This document shows, piece after piece, positions 60,222 to 64,000 of a DNA stretch of 64,000 nucleotides. Within the stretch, counting starts at the first letter, position 1; the number at the start of each line of letters is the position of its first letter. The notes under the pieces are model-generated. The model did not search any database. It had not been told where the DNA came from and was given only the letters and a program-made list of their open reading frames with translations. Source of the DNA: Phycisphaerae bacterium (GTDB taxonomy: Bacteria > Planctomycetota > Phycisphaerae > UBA1845); NCBI GenBank assembly GCA_029260215.1, contig JAJDDQ010000008.1, positions 1 to 64,000 of the forward strand, in the 5' to 3' direction. The position numbers and the translations under genes are program-made.

Positions 60222-60363
60222 TCGATTTCGGTAAACGTTCGCGCGCAGTTCGATCCGATAGAAGTGTGCGGATTGTCCTTGCGGTTCGTCCGTAGCCGTG
60301 GATACTCTGCGCGTGTGTTGGACAAATTCAGACGGCGCGGAAATTGTTTCAGGGAGCAGTTAC

Positions 60364-61425
60364 ATGTCACGTTTATGTCGTTGTGTTTTGGTGGTCGGCT
60401 TTGCGTTCGCGTCGGGTAGGACGGCGATCGCGGAGGAGTTGTTTGACGGCGGTGTGTTTGATTGGTCGCTGGATACGTCGAGTGCGACGGCTTCCTCTGG
60501 CGGCGGATCGTCGAGTGCTTCAGCCTCCGGCGGTGGATCGTATGCGCTCAGCAGTAACAACTTGTTCGGCGATAAGGAGTATGGTTGGCCTGGATTTTTG
60601 ACGGGCATGCGTTCGTCGTCGAATCTTCGCGAGCGCTTCGCCGAGCCGGTGGGTAATTCGCTTTATTTTGAGAGTCCGTTCATCGACAGCAACCTGCGGT
60701 TTCTGTATTTGTGGCACAATTTCCCATCGTCGTCGGACCTCGGAGGCGGTCAGGTCAATGTTGGTGCCATGCAGGTGCGCGTCGCGTTGACGGACCGTTT
60801 GGCGTTCATCGCGCCCAAGGACGGTTGGGCAGAGATCAAGACGGGGGCTACGGGAAGTGAATCCGGCTGGCTGGATTATACGCTGGGTTTGAAGTACGCG
60901 TTTATCGTGGATGAGGCTCGTGAATTCATCCTCACGGGTGGAATTCGCTGGGAACTTCACAGCGGCACGACGTCGGCGCTTCAGGGCGGTGGGACGAGCC
61001 AATACGAGTTGAGTCCGTTCGTGTCCGTGGCGAAGGGTTGGGACCGGTGGAATTTCATCGGGAACCTGACCTGGCGAGCGCCGGTCGATCGGAACGACGG
61101 CAATCACATTATTAGTTGGGATTTGCATTTTGATACGGAAATCGCACCGGAGACCTTGCCGGGATTTTTTCCGCTCGTCGAGCTGCACGCGCTGCATTAC
61201 ATCACCAACGGCAACGCCATCGAGTTGTCGAGCGGAGGGTTGGATTACAGCAACATTGGTGCGTCGGATGTGGCTGGCACGAGCGTGTTCTGGGGTGATC
61301 TCGGATTCCGGTGGAAACTGACGCCGAACCTCTCCTGGGGTGTTGCGTACGGGTTCCCCATTTCCAATCCGTCCAACGACGCATTCAATCAGCGAGTTTC
61401 GATGGACCTGGTTATTCGATTCTGA
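60364..61425 (+). CDS. Outer-membrane beta-barrel-like protein of unknown function
   Basis: A 353-aa exported protein. A signal peptide (MSRLCRCVLVVGFAFASG and on to about residue 23) is followed by a low-complexity Ser/Gly/Ala part (about 35-65) and then by many short amphipathic strands (VRVALTDRLAFIAPK, LGLKYAFIVDEAREFIL, GDLGFRWKLTPNLSWG). The chain ends DLVIRF, with the aromatic end residue expected of a beta-barrel. GGGAGCAG precedes the ATG. No named family; sequence outside the strands shows no catalytic motif. It has its own strong terminator and no operon partner. Confidence 0.75.
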   Translation: MSRLCRCVLVVGFAFASGRTAIAEELFDGGVFDWSLDTSSATASSGGGSSSASASGGGSYALSSNNLFGDKEYGWPGFLTGMRSSSNLRERFAEPVGNSLYFESPFIDSNLRFLYLWHNFPSSSDLGGGQVNVGAMQVRVALTDRLAFIAPKDGWAEIKTGATGSESGWLDYTLGLKYAFIVDEAREFILTGGIRWELHSGTTSALQGGGTSQYELSPFVSVAKGWDRWNFIGNLTWRAPVDRNDGNHIISWDLHFDTEIAPETLPGFFPLVELHALHYITNGNAIELSSGGLDYSNIGASDVAGTSVFWGDLGFRWKLTPNLSWGVAYGFPISNPSNDAFNQRVSMDLVIRF

Positions 61426-61457
61426 TCATCGGGCAACCGATTGATGGGTATACGCAC

Positions 61458-61491
61458 GAGGAGGCCGGCGATTGTCGGCCTTCTCCTTTTT
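61458..61491 (+). terminator. Rho-independent terminator of the barrel gene
   Basis: GAGGAGGCCG and CGGCCTTCTC pair (one mismatch) around GCGATTGT, followed by CTTTTT. It begins 33 bases after the stop. Confidence 0.8.
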
Positions 61492-61588
61492 GGGGCTTGC
61501 TCGATGCCGGACGGACGGCGGGCAAAATTGCATTGAGCGGGTGAATGGGCCGATAAACCTCAAAGAAACCCATCGAGTGAGTTGAATC

Positions 61589-63130
61589 ATGGACATGACG
61601 TTATTAAAACGATCGGTCGGGTACGCCGACCTGGCCCGTCAAGGTTATCGCCTCAAACGTTCGACCGACGATGTCGTTCGCGACAATGCGCGGCGGCATA
61701 TGGTGGAGCGCATGGGCAAGCTGCGCGGGCTGCCTCAGAAAATCGGGCAGATCATCAGTATGGGCGACGATCGGGAACGAGCGGCTGCCTTTGAGCCGCT
61801 GGCCGACGCGGCGGAGCCGTTGCCGTTTGAAGCTGTCGTGCCTGTTATCGAAGAGGCGTGGGGGCGACCGATCGAGCAGGTCGTGCGCGAGATGGATGAG
61901 ACGGGGTTGGCTGCTTCCATTGGTCAGGTTCACCGGGCGGTTCTTCTGGATGGTCGCGAGGTCGCGGTGAAGGTTCAATACCCCGGTATCGCCGAGGCGG
62001 TTCGTTCCGATTTGAAGGCGTTGGGTTGGCTTAGCGTGCCTGCGGGGGATTTGCGTCGCGGCTTTGATCTTGGCGCGTACCGCGCGGAGATTGCGCGCGA
62101 TCTTGACGAGGAGCTTGATTATCTCGCTGAGGCGGACAATCAGGAGAGGCTTCGGGCGTTGCTCGAGCCGCTGGGGGGGTGGATTGTTCCGGGTGTGATT
62201 CGATCGCTGTCGACGCGGAACGTGCTGGTGACTGAATGGCGATCTGGTGCGACGGTTGGCGAGGCAGCTTCGTTTGCGAAATCGGATCGTGACATTCTGG
62301 GCAGAACACTGATGTCGGGATTTTTGCATACGATTTTTCGGCAGGGCTTCTTTCATGCCGATCCGCACCCCGGCAACTATCGATTCGTGGTCAACCAAGA
62401 CGGCCCCAAGGTTGTGTTGTACGACTTCGGCAGTGTTTGTGCGATCAGTCTGGAGCACCGGTTGGCGATTCTGATACTGATTGAAATGACGCGCGGCGGG
62501 CAGGGCGATCCGTTCAAGGCTTTTTCCTACCTCGGGTTCGATTCGTCGCTGCTGGAGCCGTTGAAGCCCAAACTGGCGGCGGTGGCGCGGGTGTTGTTCG
62601 AGCCGTTCGGTCAGCTTGGCAAGTTTGAGACATCGACCTGGCGACTTGGGGAGCGGATGGACGATGTTCTGGGCGACGATCGCTGGAATTTTCGCATTGC
62701 CGGGCCTGCGGGACTTATTTTCGCGTTGCGTGCGTTTCGAGGTTTGACTTTTTATCTGGATCGTTTGAGCACGACCGTTTCGTGGTACGCAGGCGTCAAT
62801 CCGATTCTGGCGGAGCAGGCAGCCGGGCTGGCGAGGCTGGACGTGTCTGAAGATGAGCCGGTCGCGGGCATGCTTGGCGCGATGGCGAAGCACCTTAGAA
62901 TTCGGGTGACGGAACAAGGGCGGACGAAGGTTTCGCTGACCTTCCCCGCGTCGGCGGTGGAGCGTCTCGACGAGTTGATGGATGACGATCTGACGAAGCG
63001 GCTGACAGAGCGAAGCATCGACCTGCCCGCCATCGTGCGCGAAACCCGCAGCCGGGCGTATGCGCCGCAGACGCTCTTTGCGTTGGATGAAACCACAAAA
63101 GCCAAGGCTGTTCAGGTCTGGCTGGAGTAG
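61589..63130 (+). CDS. ABC1/UbiB (AarF)-family atypical kinase
   Basis: A 513-aa ABC1-family protein. The family marks are all seen: KxGQ in LPQKIGQIISM (about residue 48), the Ala-rich loop AASIGQVHRAVL near 108, the nucleotide-binding Lys in VAVKVQYPG near 128, the catalytic ADPHPGN near 258 and DFG in LYDFGSV near 280. These kinases bind ATP and support quinone synthesis and lipid transport in the cell membrane; in this one no C-terminal TM helix is obvious. It is upstream of an MFS gene by 18 bases and could be co-transcribed. The substrate is unknown. Confidence 0.9.
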   Translation: MDMTLLKRSVGYADLARQGYRLKRSTDDVVRDNARRHMVERMGKLRGLPQKIGQIISMGDDRERAAAFEPLADAAEPLPFEAVVPVIEEAWGRPIEQVVREMDETGLAASIGQVHRAVLLDGREVAVKVQYPGIAEAVRSDLKALGWLSVPAGDLRRGFDLGAYRAEIARDLDEELDYLAEADNQERLRALLEPLGGWIVPGVIRSLSTRNVLVTEWRSGATVGEAASFAKSDRDILGRTLMSGFLHTIFRQGFFHADPHPGNYRFVVNQDGPKVVLYDFGSVCAISLEHRLAILILIEMTRGGQGDPFKAFSYLGFDSSLLEPLKPKLAAVARVLFEPFGQLGKFETSTWRLGERMDDVLGDDRWNFRIAGPAGLIFALRAFRGLTFYLDRLSTTVSWYAGVNPILAEQAAGLARLDVSEDEPVAGMLGAMAKHLRIRVTEQGRTKVSLTFPASAVERLDELMDDDLTKRLTERSIDLPAIVRETRSRAYAPQTLFALDETTKAKAVQVWLE

Positions 63131-63148
63131 CAACGGGACAATCGCGTT

Positions 63149-64000
63149 ATGGCAAACGCACCAACCACAGCATTAGAATCCTCGAATCAATCGCTCCTGC
63201 GCGACGATTCACGCGCGTCGTCCGCCTCGATGACGCTGGTGGCGACGCTGGCGATCGTCATGTTCCTGACCATGTTGCCGGTCACCATGATGGTGCCCGT
63301 GCTGCGCGAATTGGTGGGTCAGCGTTTTGAGGCTTCTGCGTTCTGGTCGCACTCATTCATGTCCATCAACATGATCGGTGCCGTGCTGGCTGCTCCGTTC
63401 GGGGGGGTCATTGCGGACCGCGTCGGCCGACGCAAGCCACTGCTGATCGCGGCGCTTGCTCTTGACGGAGCGCTTGTCTTCGCCATGTCTCAGGCGACAT
63501 CGCTGAGTATGTTGATGACGTTTCGATTCGTGGAGGGGGCAGCGCACATTCTGGCTGTCACCACGATTATGGCCATAGCGGCCGATTGGGTCGATGCGCC
63601 GCACCGGGGCAGAATGATGGGTGTCATTGGTGCGTCACTAATGTTCGGCACATCGTTCGGTTCGCCGCTCGGCGGTCGGGTTGGACAGCATGATCCCGTC
63701 GTTGTGTTTTACCTCGGCGCGGGGTTTTCTTTTCTGTCAGCCTTCGTCGTACTCTTCATGGTGCAGGATGCCCCGATGCGCAACCGTCTGGCTCGCTGGC
63801 GCGACGCGCTGCCCATGCTGAAAAAGCACCGCGAACTTTTCGTGCCGTACGCCTATGCGTTTATCGATCGCTTCTGCGTTGGCGTGATGGTTTCGAGCTT
63901 CGTGCTTTATCTTTCGGACGTTTGTGCGCTGTCTCCCAGCCGTCGCGGAATGTTGATCGCGATGATGATGCTGCCGTTCGCGTTGCTTTGTTATCCGATT
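63149..64000 (+). CDS. MFS transporter, N-terminal part (cut by window edge)
   Basis: The first 284 codons are present; the stop lies past the window. A short hydrophilic tail precedes regular membrane helices (about 34-55, 70-92, 105-122, 132-150, 160-185, 195-212, and on). The MFS motif A is visible after helix 2 (GGVIADRVGRRKPLL). It is a secondary transporter of a small solute, but the substrate cannot be told. It follows the UbiB-like gene by 18 bases. Confidence 0.85.
   Translation, partial: MANAPTTALESSNQSLLRDDSRASSASMTLVATLAIVMFLTMLPVTMMVPVLRELVGQRFEASAFWSHSFMSINMIGAVLAAPFGGVIADRVGRRKPLLIAALALDGALVFAMSQATSLSMLMTFRFVEGAAHILAVTTIMAIAADWVDAPHRGRMMGVIGASLMFGTSFGSPLGGRVGQHDPVVVFYLGAGFSFLSAFVVLFMVQDAPMRNRLARWRDALPMLKKHRELFVPYAYAFIDRFCVGVMVSSFVLYLSDVCALSPSRRGMLIAMMMLPFALLCYPI

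Noticed and set aside
61604-63133. A minus-strand frame of 509 codons opposite the UbiB-like gene
   Set aside because: The plus strand has all ABC1 kinase motifs; the antisense product has no known domain.
1-64000. CRISPR array or phage island
   Set aside because: No regular direct repeats with unique spacers, and no phage structural, integrase or terminase genes were seen; the single CII-like gene is not enough.

Overview
The window is about 64 kb of GC-rich bacterial chromosome. Several gene families point to a member of the Planctomycetota, probably a Phycisphaerae-like lineage: secreted proteins with DCNGNG-type calcium-binding repeats and dockerin-like segments, a receiver domain fused to an excisionase-type HTH, tandem bactofilins, a sigma factor with a C-terminal Cys/His tail, a Ser/Thr kinase with a polytopic membrane domain, and an IPTL-CTERM protein. 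Two predicted beta-barrels ending in VIRF argue for a true outer membrane. The taxonomic call is inference; there is no rRNA or tRNA gene in view.

Layout. 1-405: tail of an IS66 transposase and a dispersed repeat. 406-11827: a mostly co-directional cluster (two glycosyltransferases, two methyltransferases, a GlpD-like dehydrogenase, a sugar/sterol-type SDR, a NodU/TobZ-like carbamoyltransferase, an AsnB-like amidotransferase, a flippase-like membrane protein) that looks like a pathway for a carbamoylated, amidated glycan or lipid. 11748-19043: secreted dockerin-like protein, MntR regulator, outer-membrane barrel, MobA, CocE-type hydrolase lipoprotein and a beta-repeat protein, all on the minus strand. 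19553-26316: multidomain secreted M43 metalloprotease, Eis-like acetyltransferase, BipA/TypA. 26341-30858: MMPL/RND exporter and two secreted proteins of unknown role. 31156-31463: IS4 transposase relic. 31638-35461: a tandem pair of membrane-associated dynamin-like GTPases and a tiny lipoprotein. 35572-37052: RsmA and a CII-like DNA-binding protein. 37167-41959: pentaheme cytochrome/TPR protein plus an FG-GAP/UnbV protein. 42391-45931: pseudo-receiver, HDOD histidine kinase, HTH-receiver. 46121-50168: MnmG, S18, Trm112-like, acyl-CoA ligase. 50286-52721: SPOR lipoprotein, a small TIR-bounded element, and a diheme IPTL-CTERM cytochrome. 52771-58862: glycosyltransferase, two bactofilins, FHA protein and membrane Ser/Thr kinase. 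59271-64000: sigma factor, barrel protein, UbiB-like kinase and a truncated MFS transporter.

The most distinctive features are (i) the tandem GTPase pair, (ii) the carbamoyltransferase/AsnB glycan cluster, (iii) the three-gene signalling module with a receiver that has lost every catalytic residue, and (iv) a rich set of dispersed palindromic repeats. One repeat family shows compensatory base changes, two fold as cloverleaf-like structures, one copy lies in frame inside a GTPase gene, another supplies a stop codon, and one 247-bp element has 24-bp terminal inverted repeats and a 6-bp target duplication. Most intergenic space over 300 bp is taken up by these repeats.
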